A DNA stretch of 42,785 bases from Bacteroidales bacterium (lineage in GTDB: Bacteria > Bacteroidota > Bacteroidia > Bacteroidales > GWA2-32-17): the NCBI GenBank assembly GCA_026417155.1, contig JAOADU010000027.1:1-42785 (forward strand), written 5' to 3'. The translations under genes were made by a program, and so were the position numbers. The notes under the pieces were generated by a model. That model saw only the letters and a list, made by a program, of their open reading frames with translations. It was not told where the DNA came from and did not search any database. This document shows, in pieces, positions 18,176-27,319 of this stretch. How positions within the stretch are numbered: the first letter of the stretch is position 1; each line of letters starts with the position of its first letter.

Positions 18176-21100
18176 ATGCAATGGAGGCTAATTATAATTA
18201 TTGTTTTTTCATTTAACTTGTTTGGTTTTTCGCAAAATGCTTTTGTCGAAAACAAAGGACAATGGCACCCTAATGCTTTATTCCGCTTAACAATAAATAA
18301 TGGAGCCATTTTTCCTGAGAATAATAGCATTACTTATTGCTTTTTCAATACCGATGAAATTAAAATTTCCAGTGCTCACCATCAGAAAAATAAATTACAA
18401 CCTATTGAAAAAGTTAATTTTCATGCATATCGCATGACATTTCTTGATGCCCTACCAAGCAAACCCATTCCCACTGAACCTTATCGTGATTACGAAAATT
18501 TCTTTCTTGGCAACGACCCGAATAAATGGGCAACCAAGGCGCGACGTTTTAAGCGACTTACATGGAAAAATATCTATCAAGGAATTGATTATACATTATA
18601 TGTTAACAATGAAAATAATATTCAATACGATTTTATTGTCCATCCTGGTGCTGAAGCTGAAAAAATACGATTGAAATATGAAGGTCAGGACTCCATTTAT
18701 ATTGATAACGAAGGATGCGTAGTAATTAAAACTTCGGTAAATAAAGTACAAGAACTTAAACCATACGCATATCAACATATTAACGGCAAGGAAATTAAAG
18801 TACCTTGTCGGTTTTTTATTTTTAATCAAAAATACTTAACCTTTCAGTTCCCCGAAGGATATAATACTCAATATCCATTGGTTATAGATCCTGTGCTTGT
18901 TTTTTCTACGTATTCTGGTTCTTTATCCGACAACTGGGGCTTTACTGCAACATTTGATGATTTGGGCAATGCTTTTTCGGGAGGGATTGTATTTAATACA
19001 GGGTATCCTACTACTTTAGGAGCATTTCAAGTAAATTATGCTGGAGGCGAGCCTTATAGCTCTACATGGTATCAATTCGGTTGCGATATTGGAATTATTA
19101 AATACACAGCTAATGGCACACAACGACTTTGGGCAACATATCTGGGCGGTACAATAAGCGAAGAGTTGCCCCACAGCTTGGTGTGTAACCGCAGCAACGA
19201 TTTAATTATTATGGGCACTACGGGCTCAAGCGATTTCCCTGTTTCTCCCAATGCTTACGATGCTACATTTAATGGCGGAACCAATATTGTTTACGACAAT
19301 GTAATTCGATTTTCCTGGGGATTAGACATATTTGTTACCCGACTTAGTGCCGATGGTAGTCAATTATTAGGTTCAACTTTTATTGGTGGAACTCAAAACG
19401 ATGGCTTCAACTTTAGAGATTATTATACAAACTTTTTAATGACAGGTAGTCCCAGTACTTTATACTATAACTATGCCGATGGGGCAAGGGGAGAAGTTAT
19501 TTGCGATCCTGCCGGAAATATTTATGTGGCAAGTTGTACATTTTCTCCTGATTTTCCTGTCACTCCGGGAGCTTTTCAAACAACATACAGCGGACAACAA
19601 GAAGGTGTTTTATTTAAGCTAAACCCCGATTGTTCTCAGCTAATTTGGAGTACTTTTTTCGGTGGGAGCAATGATGATGCCATTTATTCACTCGACTTGG
19701 ATCAAAACAATGATGTATATTTTGCCGGAGGTACATTATCATCTAATATTCCAACAACAGGAGGAGTTGTGCAACCCATCAACCCCGGTATCGGTAGTGT
19801 AAATGGATTTATTGGTCATCTTTCAGCAAACGGAAATACATTAATAAAATCAACATATTGGGGAACATCTGCATATGATCAGGTATATTTTATCAAACTC
19901 GATAAAAGCAAAAATATTTATGTAACAGGCCAAACCGAAGCTACAGGTAATGCTTATATCATAAATGCTGCCTATGGAGTACCCAATAGTGGGCAATTTA
20001 TTACAAAATTTCCTAACAACCTTTCATCTCCTATATGGAGCACAGCATTTGGCACTGGCATTGGACGTCCTAATATTTCGCTTACTGCTTTTTCTGTTGA
20101 TTTTTGTAATCGTGTATATGTGAGTGGTTGGGGACGCGAATGGGCAGGCAACTGGGCAACCATACAAGGAACAAAAAACATGTTTGTAACAAACAATGCC
20201 TTTCAATCACAAACCGATGGTCAAGATTTTTATTTGATGGTACTTGCCGACGATGCCTCGCATATTGAATATGCAACATTTTTTGGCGAATTGAACTATA
20301 GCACGTGCGGATATAGCGGGCATGATCATGTTGATGGTGGCACCAGTCGATTCGATAAAAGAGGCAATATATATCAATCGGTATGTGCAAGCTGTGGAGG
20401 CTGTAACCAGTTCCCTACCTATCCGAATCCAGGGGCATGGTCGAACAATAATGGCAACGCTGGCAATAATTGCAATAATGCATTATTCAAATTTAGCTTT
20501 GCTCTACCATTAACCGTTGCCGATTTTTTTGCACATCCGGTGTGCGTCGGAACACCTATCCAATTTCAGAATAACAGCCAACTTGCTACAGATTATTTTT
20601 GGAATTTTGGTGACGGAACAACTTCTACACAAGCCAATCCTACACATACTTATTCTTCGCCTGGCACATACAACGTAACGCTTATTGCTAATAATCCTTC
20701 TTCGTGCAATATGGCCGATACTATAGTGCGGCAAGTTGTAGTTGAACAATTAATTATTCAAACTTCCGACACTTCGGTATGTTATGGAAATTCTGTGCAA
20801 ATTACAGCCAATGTTACAGGCAACATTCAACCAGTTACGTATGTATGGGACACGCATTGCCCTATACAAGATACTTTGAATAATTCACTCAGCAACTCAA
20901 CATTTTCAGTAAATCCTTCGCAAACACAAACTTATTATGTCCAAGTATCATCGGGTATATGTACTGCAATAGATTCGGTAAAGGTTACGGTACATAGAAT
21001 AGAATTACAATCAACACCCGATACCATGATTTGTGCGCAATCTCAGATTCAAATTAGTGTTACACCTACACATACTACGGGAACTGTACAATATCAATGG

Positions 21101-22906
21101 CAACCCTCTGCATATATTGTTAGTGGTGGACAAACCGCAAATCCTATCGTAAACCCTTCACAAAACACTACCTTTTATGTAACCGTTACCGATGCTTTTG
21201 GATGCTCGGCTGTTGATTCAATCCGTGTAGAAATTGATCCCTTTAATGCTTCATTTAGCCAAGTGAATCCTGTATTATGTTACAACGAGTGTATAGGATT
21301 CATTCAAGTTTCGGTTAATCAACCTGTATTGCCGGTTACTTATATATGGAACAATGGACAACAAACGGCTCAAATTTCTAATCTTTGTGCCGGAACTTAT
21401 ACTGTTACTGTTACTGATGGGCTTGGTTGTTCTAAAGTATTATCAACATCGTTTAGCAATCCCCCTCTACTGGAAGGGAGTATACAAGTATTATCTCCTG
21501 CTTCGTGCGATCCTCTTAATCCTAACACTGGTGCTATTCAAGTTACAGCATGGGGCGGAACCCCTTCCTATCATTATCATTGGAACACAAACGATACTTT
21601 TCCGAATTTGCAGAATTTATTTGCTGGCACATACACCGTAACAATTACCGACCAAAATGGCTGTGATACCATACTTTCGGCAACTATTTCCGATCCTTCG
21701 CCATTACAAATTTTAGCAACTGCGGAACCAACACTTTGCTATGGTTCTTGCGACGGAAGTGCCCAAGTTTACATCACAACACAAGGAACACCTCCTTATA
21801 CGTATGTGTGGAATACAGGTCAAACTACAACATCTATTCAAAATCTTTGTGCAGGCGGATATGTTGTAACTGTTACCGATGCCGAGTATTGTGTTCGTGT
21901 ATTCCCTGTAACAGTTCAGCAACCCGATAGTATTCGACCTATATTAACTATCCCCCCTATTAAATGCAATGGTGATACTACATTTATTGCTATTTCGCAA
22001 GTACTAGGAGGAACTCCTCCATTTGTTTATCTGTGGAACAACGGAAGCACATCTTCTTCACTTCATGGCATTTCTTCAGGACAATATTGGCTCGAAATAA
22101 CCGATGCACATGGCTGTAAAGACACCACACACATATCTATTACACAACCCACCATATTAACTGCAACAGCAAATGTGATAAACACTTTGTGTACTTCTTC
22201 GTGTAACGGCTCTATTGTACTACAACCAATCGGAGGGACATCGCCTTATTCATACTTATGGAACTCTGGACAACAAAGTGCATCTATTAATTCACTGTGC
22301 GAAGGTACTTATCGTGTAACCATTACTGATGCCAATGGATGTACTTACGTTCAAGAACAAGTAGTTGGCAACAATCATTACGTCCCTCCATTAGAAGCAC
22401 AAGCCAATCCAATTTACATATATAACGGACAAACTTCACAATTATACGCCCAAACTTCAGTCAATGGACAACTTATTTGGTCGCCCACACAAACTTTATC
22501 GAACTGGCATATAAAAAATCCCATTGCATCACCAGCTCAAACAACTACCTACTACGTGCAAATAACCGACGCAAATGGCTGCACAAATATCGATTCCATT
22601 ACTGTTTATGTAATGGACGTCGTTTGTCGCGAACCATATATTTATGTTCCCAATGCATTTACTCCTAATGGAGACGGTAATAACGACATATTGTATGTGC
22701 GGGCAGGCATGGCTACCGATTTATATTTTGCCATTTACGACAGATGGGGCGAATTAATCTTTGAAACTACTGATCAACATAAAGGTTGGGACGGCACTTT
22801 TAAAGGGAAACCTATGGATCCTGCCGTATTTGTCTATTATTTATCGGTTACTTGCCTCGACAAAATGAAATTCGAAAAAAAAGGAAACATTACGCTTATT
22901 CGATGA
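18176..22906 (+). CDS. Giant SprB-repeat/PKD surface protein with T9SS type B (gliding-motility-type) C-terminal domain
   Basis: The protein is 1576 aa from the ATG at 18176, which gives a clean signal peptide (MQWRLIIIIVFSFNLFGFSQ). In-frame TTG 18122 and ATG 18134 are possible but place extra residues before it. FVENKGQWHPNALFRL begins the N-terminal DUF7948-like domain common in Bacteroidota surface proteins. SBBP-like propeller repeats fill about residues 240-800 (DIGIIKYTANGTQRLWATYL, DIFVTRLSADGSQLLGSTFI). A CASCGGC cluster is at 737-743. A PKD domain (YFWNFGDGTTSTQANPTHTY) lies near 805, followed by two Ig-like segments. Five SprB-type repeats occupy about 1025-1396. The C-terminus (about 1488-1576) is a type B CTD: VPNAFTPNGDGNND, FAIYDRWGELIFETTD, GWDGTFKG, DPAVFVYYLSV. 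It overlaps the PorP/SprF gene (ATGA), its likely dedicated export partner. SprB-type proteins act as gliding adhesins, but gliding here is unproven. Confidence 0.88.
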   Translation: MQWRLIIIIVFSFNLFGFSQNAFVENKGQWHPNALFRLTINNGAIFPENNSITYCFFNTDEIKISSAHHQKNKLQPIEKVNFHAYRMTFLDALPSKPIPTEPYRDYENFFLGNDPNKWATKARRFKRLTWKNIYQGIDYTLYVNNENNIQYDFIVHPGAEAEKIRLKYEGQDSIYIDNEGCVVIKTSVNKVQELKPYAYQHINGKEIKVPCRFFIFNQKYLTFQFPEGYNTQYPLVIDPVLVFSTYSGSLSDNWGFTATFDDLGNAFSGGIVFNTGYPTTLGAFQVNYAGGEPYSSTWYQFGCDIGIIKYTANGTQRLWATYLGGTISEELPHSLVCNRSNDLIIMGTTGSSDFPVSPNAYDATFNGGTNIVYDNVIRFSWGLDIFVTRLSADGSQLLGSTFIGGTQNDGFNFRDYYTNFLMTGSPSTLYYNYADGARGEVICDPAGNIYVASCTFSPDFPVTPGAFQTTYSGQQEGVLFKLNPDCSQLIWSTFFGGSNDDAIYSLDLDQNNDVYFAGGTLSSNIPTTGGVVQPINPGIGSVNGFIGHLSANGNTLIKSTYWGTSAYDQVYFIKLDKSKNIYVTGQTEATGNAYIINAAYGVPNSGQFITKFPNNLSSPIWSTAFGTGIGRPNISLTAFSVDFCNRVYVSGWGREWAGNWATIQGTKNMFVTNNAFQSQTDGQDFYLMVLADDASHIEYATFFGELNYSTCGYSGHDHVDGGTSRFDKRGNIYQSVCASCGGCNQFPTYPNPGAWSNNNGNAGNNCNNALFKFSFALPLTVADFFAHPVCVGTPIQFQNNSQLATDYFWNFGDGTTSTQANPTHTYSSPGTYNVTLIANNPSSCNMADTIVRQVVVEQLIIQTSDTSVCYGNSVQITANVTGNIQPVTYVWDTHCPIQDTLNNSLSNSTFSVNPSQTQTYYVQVSSGICTAIDSVKVTVHRIELQSTPDTMICAQSQIQISVTPTHTTGTVQYQWQPSAYIVSGGQTANPIVNPSQNTTFYVTVTDAFGCSAVDSIRVEIDPFNASFSQVNPVLCYNECIGFIQVSVNQPVLPVTYIWNNGQQTAQISNLCAGTYTVTVTDGLGCSKVLSTSFSNPPLLEGSIQVLSPASCDPLNPNTGAIQVTAWGGTPSYHYHWNTNDTFPNLQNLFAGTYTVTITDQNGCDTILSATISDPSPLQILATAEPTLCYGSCDGSAQVYITTQGTPPYTYVWNTGQTTTSIQNLCAGGYVVTVTDAEYCVRVFPVTVQQPDSIRPILTIPPIKCNGDTTFIAISQVLGGTPPFVYLWNNGSTSSSLHGISSGQYWLEITDAHGCKDTTHISITQPTILTATANVINTLCTSSCNGSIVLQPIGGTSPYSYLWNSGQQSASINSLCEGTYRVTITDANGCTYVQEQVVGNNHYVPPLEAQANPIYIYNGQTSQLYAQTSVNGQLIWSPTQTLSNWHIKNPIASPAQTTTYYVQITDANGCTNIDSITVYVMDVVCREPYIYVPNAFTPNGDGNNDILYVRAGMATDLYFAIYDRWGELIFETTDQHKGWDGTFKGKPMDPAVFVYYLSVTCLDKMKFEKKGNITLIR
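21250..22365 (+). repeat. Five tandem SprB-type repeats (coding)
   Basis: Five consecutive units of about 72-75 codons, each with a C-x2-x-C-x-G start (variable), a GGTPPYTYxWNxGQ-like core, a two- or three-residue gap to a LCAGTYxVTVTD-like strand, then G-C. Unit starts are near 21250, 21478, 21712, 21940 and 22160. The protein pattern is conserved while the DNA is diverged, so these are old duplications rather than recent slippage. Confidence 0.75.
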
Positions 22907-23895
22907 AAACTCACATAACTATAGTGCTCTGTTTAGTTTCGCTCTCTTTATGGAGTCAAGATATTCATTTTTCGCAATCGCATCTTTCGCCTATAAACCT
23001 AAATCCTGCCGAAACAGGCAACTATAATGGCGATTATCGTTTACATTTGAATCATCGTAATCAGTGGCGTTCTATCACAATACCTTATATTACTTTTTCG
23101 GCTTCGTTGGAAAATAAGTGGAAAAAAATATCCTTTTTATCTACAGGTTTAATATTTAATACCGATAAAGCTGGCGATGGTCATTTTGGTACGAATCAAA
23201 TAGGTTTATCGGCATCGTATAAGCTGCCCACCCACGATTCAACTCTTCGCATCGCACTTGGGCTTATTGCTATGTGGAATCAACATTCGGTTGATTACTC
23301 AAAATTTTATTTCGACAATCAATACAATGGCTACATGTACGATCCTTCAATTGCCCCCAATGAATTATTTACTCAACCCCGAATGAATTATTTTGACGTG
23401 CACTCGGGCATACGAATTCAGAAAATAATTAAACGAATTCCTGTTTCAACAGGAATTGCATTTTACCATATCAACAAACCACGAAAAACATTTTATCGGG
23501 AATTAGATGTAAAGCTCGACCGTAAATTTACTGTGTATTTTTTATCTGAATTGCCGCTATCAAAACAAACTATATTATTGCCTCATGTGTACTGGTTTCA
23601 GCAAAACATGTTGCGCGAAATATATGCAGGAGGCTATTTATATCGCAAAACTACCGATTATTCATTTAAAGGTTATTATATTGGCGGATGGTTTCGAATA
23701 GGCGATGCTGCTATACTTTCGGCTGCTATTGATTACCAGGATTTTCATTTAGCCATAAGCTATGATTTCAATATTTCGCCATTAGTTGCTGCGAGCAATG
23801 GAAGAGGTGGACTTGAAATAGCTATTCGATACATTTTTTCGCGACCCCAGCAAACATTAATATTCGATAAACACATTTGTCCAACATTTTTGTAA
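22903..23895 (+). CDS. PorP/SprF family T9SS outer-membrane protein
   Basis: The protein is 330 aa from the ATG at 22903, which overlaps the stop of the giant surface protein (ATGA). The frame is open 51 nt further upstream, but this start yields a signal peptide ending SLWSQDIHFSQ. The mature N-terminus has the family hallmark DIHFSQSHLSPINLNPAETG, then YRLHLNHRNQWRSI. The rest consists of alternating amphipathic strands typical of an outer-membrane barrel. SprF is needed to export SprB, and PorP/SprF paralogues usually sit beside the type B cargo they serve. This one should therefore be specific for the gene before it. It is followed after 1 nt by the TPR-PD40-OmpA gene. Confidence 0.92.
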   Translation: MKTHITIVLCLVSLSLWSQDIHFSQSHLSPINLNPAETGNYNGDYRLHLNHRNQWRSITIPYITFSASLENKWKKISFLSTGLIFNTDKAGDGHFGTNQIGLSASYKLPTHDSTLRIALGLIAMWNQHSVDYSKFYFDNQYNGYMYDPSIAPNELFTQPRMNYFDVHSGIRIQKIIKRIPVSTGIAFYHINKPRKTFYRELDVKLDRKFTVYFLSELPLSKQTILLPHVYWFQQNMLREIYAGGYLYRKTTDYSFKGYYIGGWFRIGDAAILSAAIDYQDFHLAISYDFNISPLVAASNGRGGLEIAIRYIFSRPQQTLIFDKHICPTFL

Positions 23896-23896
23896 C

Positions 23897-25825
23897 ATGA
23901 AAAACCTAATAATACTTATAAGTTTTTTTACTTTTTATACAGCACTAGGGCAATCATCTAAATCATTTGTTAAAGCTGGTAAAAAATCATTCAAACAATC
24001 AAAATACGAAGCTGCCGTTTATTACTTTTCTAAAGCTTTAGAAATAGAGCCAAATGTATCGGTTGCTTGGCTAACTGCCGAAGCTGCAAGATATAATAAA
24101 GATTACGAAATTGCCGAAAAATGGTATCAATATATTGCCGAAAATGCTATTGATAAATACCCGTTAGCATACTTTTGGTTAGGATTGATGCAAAAACATT
24201 TGGCTAAATATCAAAAAGCACAAATTAATTTTCGTCGCTATGTTCAAAAAAATGCTGCCAAAAAAGATTATTACACTCTTAAAGCTCGTCATGAAATTTT
24301 ATCATGCGAACAAGCATTATTGCTTTCGTTTGAAAAAAAGGACGTTCCAATTTTTACTTTTGATTCTACCATCAATACAATTTTTAGTGAATTTCAAGCC
24401 AATATAGATAAAGATTCTTTATTATGGATAACTACCTATAGTCCACTAAAGCACGAAGATAGTATCAATTTTACTTCCAAATTACTCTCATACAAGTTTA
24501 CCGAAAACCATTGGCAAATGCTATCGTACGATACCATAATAAATTCAACTCAAAAATTAATCTCAAGCTTTTGCTTCAACAAATCTAATGAAATACTTAT
24601 TTTTAGCGGATGTCAGAAAACAAATTCACAATACAATTGTAAGTTATACAAAAGCCATAAAAACCAAAACAAATGGCAACCTCCTATTGAATTAGCTCCT
24701 TCTATCAATGTAGGCTACACGACACATCCGCATTTAATTGAAACAGATACCGCAATGTATTTAATTTTCAGTTCCGACCGCAAAGGTGGTTTTGGCAAAT
24801 TAGATTTATGGGCAGTAAAAGTTAATTACAACATAGAACCTATCGATTCGATTTTTAATCTTGGAAAAAACATCAATAGTATAGACAACGAATGTTGCCC
24901 GTTTTACGATGTTCAAAAAAAAGTATTGTATTATAGCAGCGAATGGTTTATCAATTTAGGTGGATATGATATTTTTTCGTCCAATGGTTGGATTACTCAT
25001 TTATATCCTTCTCAAAATTTAGGTTTCCCTTTCAATACAAATCACGACGAAGTTTTCTTTCAAATTTCGCCACACCGTACTAGAGCATTGTTTGCTTCAA
25101 ATAGAGGCACGCATCAATTAAATTCGTACGAGAAATGTTGCAATAATATTTACTATTTAGAATTTGAAAAACCACAACCCGATACTATAAAGAAGAAAGA
25201 AGAAATTGTTGAAATTAAACGAAAAACGGAAGACCTGATACCTGTAACGCTTTATTTTCACAATGATGAACCCAATCCACGAACTTGGGACACTACAACA
25301 CAATATACCTATACACAATTATACGAACGATACATACAAATGCGCGAAGAATATATTAATGTTTATAGTGCTTCATTAAAAGGCGAACAAAAACAACTTG
25401 CCGAGTCAAAAATTGATGCATTTTTCACCGACGAGGTTGAAAAAAATTACATCAAGCTTATTCAGTTTTTTAACTATTTAAAACAATTACTTGCCGAAGG
25501 TTCTACTGTTTCAATAACTATTAAAGGATATGCAAGTCCACTAAATAATCATGCTTACAATTTAAATTTATCGAAACGTAGAGTACAAAGCCTCGTCAAT
25601 TTATTGTATTCTTACGAAGACGGTGTCTTTACGCCTTACATTGAAAACAAAGCAACCAATGGAGGACGATTAATAATTATTCGCGAAGCATTTGGGGAAA
25701 ACATGGTAAAAGAAGGTGTAAGCGACGATTTACGCGATGTTCGCAATTCGGTTTATAGTCCCGAAGCTTCGCGCGAAAGAAAAATTGCTGTAATTGCCGT
25801 TAAATTTGAGAATCAAGGAAAGTAA
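23897..25825 (+). CDS. TPR-PD40-OmpA family protein (PorE-like)
   Basis: This 642 aa protein has a signal peptide (MKNLIILISFFTFYTALGQ), TPR-like helices at about residues 25-110 (KKSFKQSKYEAAVYYFSKAL and AEKWYQYIAENAIDKYPLAY), and a PD40-type propeller from about 150 to 420 (LIFSSDRKGGFGKLDLWAVK, LYYSSEWFINLGGYDIF). A C-terminal OmpA-like peptidoglycan-binding domain follows, with ITIKGYASPLNNHAYNLNLS then KRRVQSLVNLL (G544 onward). This order resembles P. gingivalis PorE and the OmpA proteins that often accompany PorP/SprF. The likely role is to tie the outer-membrane export site to peptidoglycan. It is 1 nt after the porP/sprF gene. Its last 13 nt overlap the end of the convergent type B gene. 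The OmpA domain is divergent: the usual Asp of GHTD is Ser547 here. Confidence 0.82.
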   Translation: MKNLIILISFFTFYTALGQSSKSFVKAGKKSFKQSKYEAAVYYFSKALEIEPNVSVAWLTAEAARYNKDYEIAEKWYQYIAENAIDKYPLAYFWLGLMQKHLAKYQKAQINFRRYVQKNAAKKDYYTLKARHEILSCEQALLLSFEKKDVPIFTFDSTINTIFSEFQANIDKDSLLWITTYSPLKHEDSINFTSKLLSYKFTENHWQMLSYDTIINSTQKLISSFCFNKSNEILIFSGCQKTNSQYNCKLYKSHKNQNKWQPPIELAPSINVGYTTHPHLIETDTAMYLIFSSDRKGGFGKLDLWAVKVNYNIEPIDSIFNLGKNINSIDNECCPFYDVQKKVLYYSSEWFINLGGYDIFSSNGWITHLYPSQNLGFPFNTNHDEVFFQISPHRTRALFASNRGTHQLNSYEKCCNNIYYLEFEKPQPDTIKKKEEIVEIKRKTEDLIPVTLYFHNDEPNPRTWDTTTQYTYTQLYERYIQMREEYINVYSASLKGEQKQLAESKIDAFFTDEVEKNYIKLIQFFNYLKQLLAEGSTVSITIKGYASPLNNHAYNLNLSKRRVQSLVNLLYSYEDGVFTPYIENKATNGGRLIIIREAFGENMVKEGVSDDLRDVRNSVYSPEASRERKIAVIAVKFENQGK

Positions 25826-27318
25826 ACATATACACTCCCGCACCGTTCTTTAATACTACCATCCAGCGTACGATAATTTAATAAATATACATACATTCCC
25901 GATGGAACTACTTTTCCGCCTTGCGTACCGTCCCAGCCTTTAAGGGGATCGGTAGTTTCGAACACTACACTACCCCACCTATCAAATATTTTAAATAAAT
26001 AACCCTCCTTTTCAACAAATGCTATACTTGGTTTAAACGTATTATTAATATCGTCGCCATTGGGAGTAAAAGTGTTGGGAATGAATACTCTTGGCGCCTG
26101 AAAAGCACAAGACGTATTCGATCTGCTTCGTCCTTTCATGCCAAACGTATTCCCATTTTTTTCTGTTTGAACAACATAATAACAAAACTTATTAGTAATT
26201 GATGGATTTTGCAATACGGCTTGCGTTAAATTATCGTGTCGCAGAGTATCGTATGCAATAGCAGAGGAATATATTAGCTCATGTGTAGGAGCATCTTCTC
26301 GTATTCTATATAAGTAAACGCTATCTATGGGTTGCTGCCATGTTTGATATCGATTCCATTGCACAATATTTTGGACTTCGTCGGTTGCTGTTGCTTGCAA
26401 TACCACATTCGAAGCAATATTTGAAGAAAGTCGAACCTGATTGCATTGATCTAAGGCAACTAAGCGATAATAGTATCTTTTTTCGACATTTGCTGAAGCA
26501 TCGGTATAAGTATATCTACTACTGCCACATTCCGCAAAAAAATCTATTGGTTGAAAATTTTGTCCATCAGCAGATCGCTGCAATTGGTAACGACAAATGG
26601 TTGCATTAGCATCCAATGTAAAGGAAATTTGAATTTTATTATTTAAAACAGTAGCATTATCGGCATAAATAAAAGTCGGTAAATTGGGGAAGTCAGTAAA
26701 AAAACATGTTTTATTGGAAGTTGATGTTTTATTATTATTGCTAATGGCTCGTATCTGATAGCAATACGAAGTGTTATCATTTACATCCATGTGGTAATAC
26801 TGGTTCGAATTGCCTGGTAATGTTGCCAATAAAACAAACGGACCAAAATTTTCACTAACATAAATCTTATATTCTTTAACGCCTTCTTCCCAGTTTATAT
26901 ATCGATTCCAATTCAAGCGAATAGCAAAATGACAATTAATACTATCTTGATAAGGAAACACATAGATAGTTTGATGATACCGATTATCGGGTGTCATAGC
27001 GCTAAGATTGCCGACCTGGTCATACGCAGCAATACGATATAATTCGGGATGAAAATTGGCCGAAGCTCCATTATCAATATATGAAGTCGCAGGAGCAGGT
27101 ACGTTTGCAATAGGCTGCCACAACGCATTAATAGAGCGATAGATTCTATAGCCTGCTACATCGGCAGAATCGCACGGATACCATGATATAATTGTTGCCC
27201 CCGTATTTACATCATAAACACTTACCGAATCTAATTTAGGTACATCTGGTGGCCAAATATCCTGAGCAAGCAATGATTTGCTTACAACAATCCATATTAT
27301 TAGCCACACATATCGCAT
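25813..27318 (-). CDS. Secreted FN3-like protein with T9SS type B C-terminal domain
   Basis: The protein is 501 aa from the ATG at 27318, giving the signal peptide MRYVWLIIWIVVSKSLLAQ. An ATG 24 nt upstream is in frame but would lie inside the preceding gene. The body is made of fibronectin-III-like modules: DVNTGATIISWYPCDSADVA then GYRIYRS; LNWNRYINWEEGVKEYKIYV; a third with CRYQLQRSADGQNFQPI; a fourth with NRYQTWQQPIDSVYLYRI. The C-terminus is a type B CTD: VFIPNTFTPNGDDINNTF, LFKIFDRWGSVVFETTD, KGWDGTQGG, SGMYVYLL. It should be exported by the T9SS and placed on the surface. It is the last gene of a minus-strand run, 1 nt after an M16 peptidase gene. Its end overlaps the PorE-like gene by 13 nt. 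The PorP/SprF protein next door may serve it too (inference). Confidence 0.87.
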   Translation of the reverse strand: MRYVWLIIWIVVSKSLLAQDIWPPDVPKLDSVSVYDVNTGATIISWYPCDSADVAGYRIYRSINALWQPIANVPAPATSYIDNGASANFHPELYRIAAYDQVGNLSAMTPDNRYHQTIYVFPYQDSINCHFAIRLNWNRYINWEEGVKEYKIYVSENFGPFVLLATLPGNSNQYYHMDVNDNTSYCYQIRAISNNNKTSTSNKTCFFTDFPNLPTFIYADNATVLNNKIQISFTLDANATICRYQLQRSADGQNFQPIDFFAECGSSRYTYTDASANVEKRYYYRLVALDQCNQVRLSSNIASNVVLQATATDEVQNIVQWNRYQTWQQPIDSVYLYRIREDAPTHELIYSSAIAYDTLRHDNLTQAVLQNPSITNKFCYYVVQTEKNGNTFGMKGRSRSNTSCAFQAPRVFIPNTFTPNGDDINNTFKPSIAFVEKEGYLFKIFDRWGSVVFETTDPLKGWDGTQGGKVVPSGMYVYLLNYRTLDGSIKERCGSVYVYFP

Positions 27319-27319
27319 A

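Noticed and set aside
19972-20390. Cluster of three overlapping minus-strand open frames within the giant surface protein gene
   Set aside because: All are antisense to well-conserved propeller repeats, and their translations look random.
21250-22365. CRISPR or DNA satellite interpretation of the repeated region
   Set aside because: The units are about 220 bp, diverged in DNA and conserved only as protein, and match SprB repeats.
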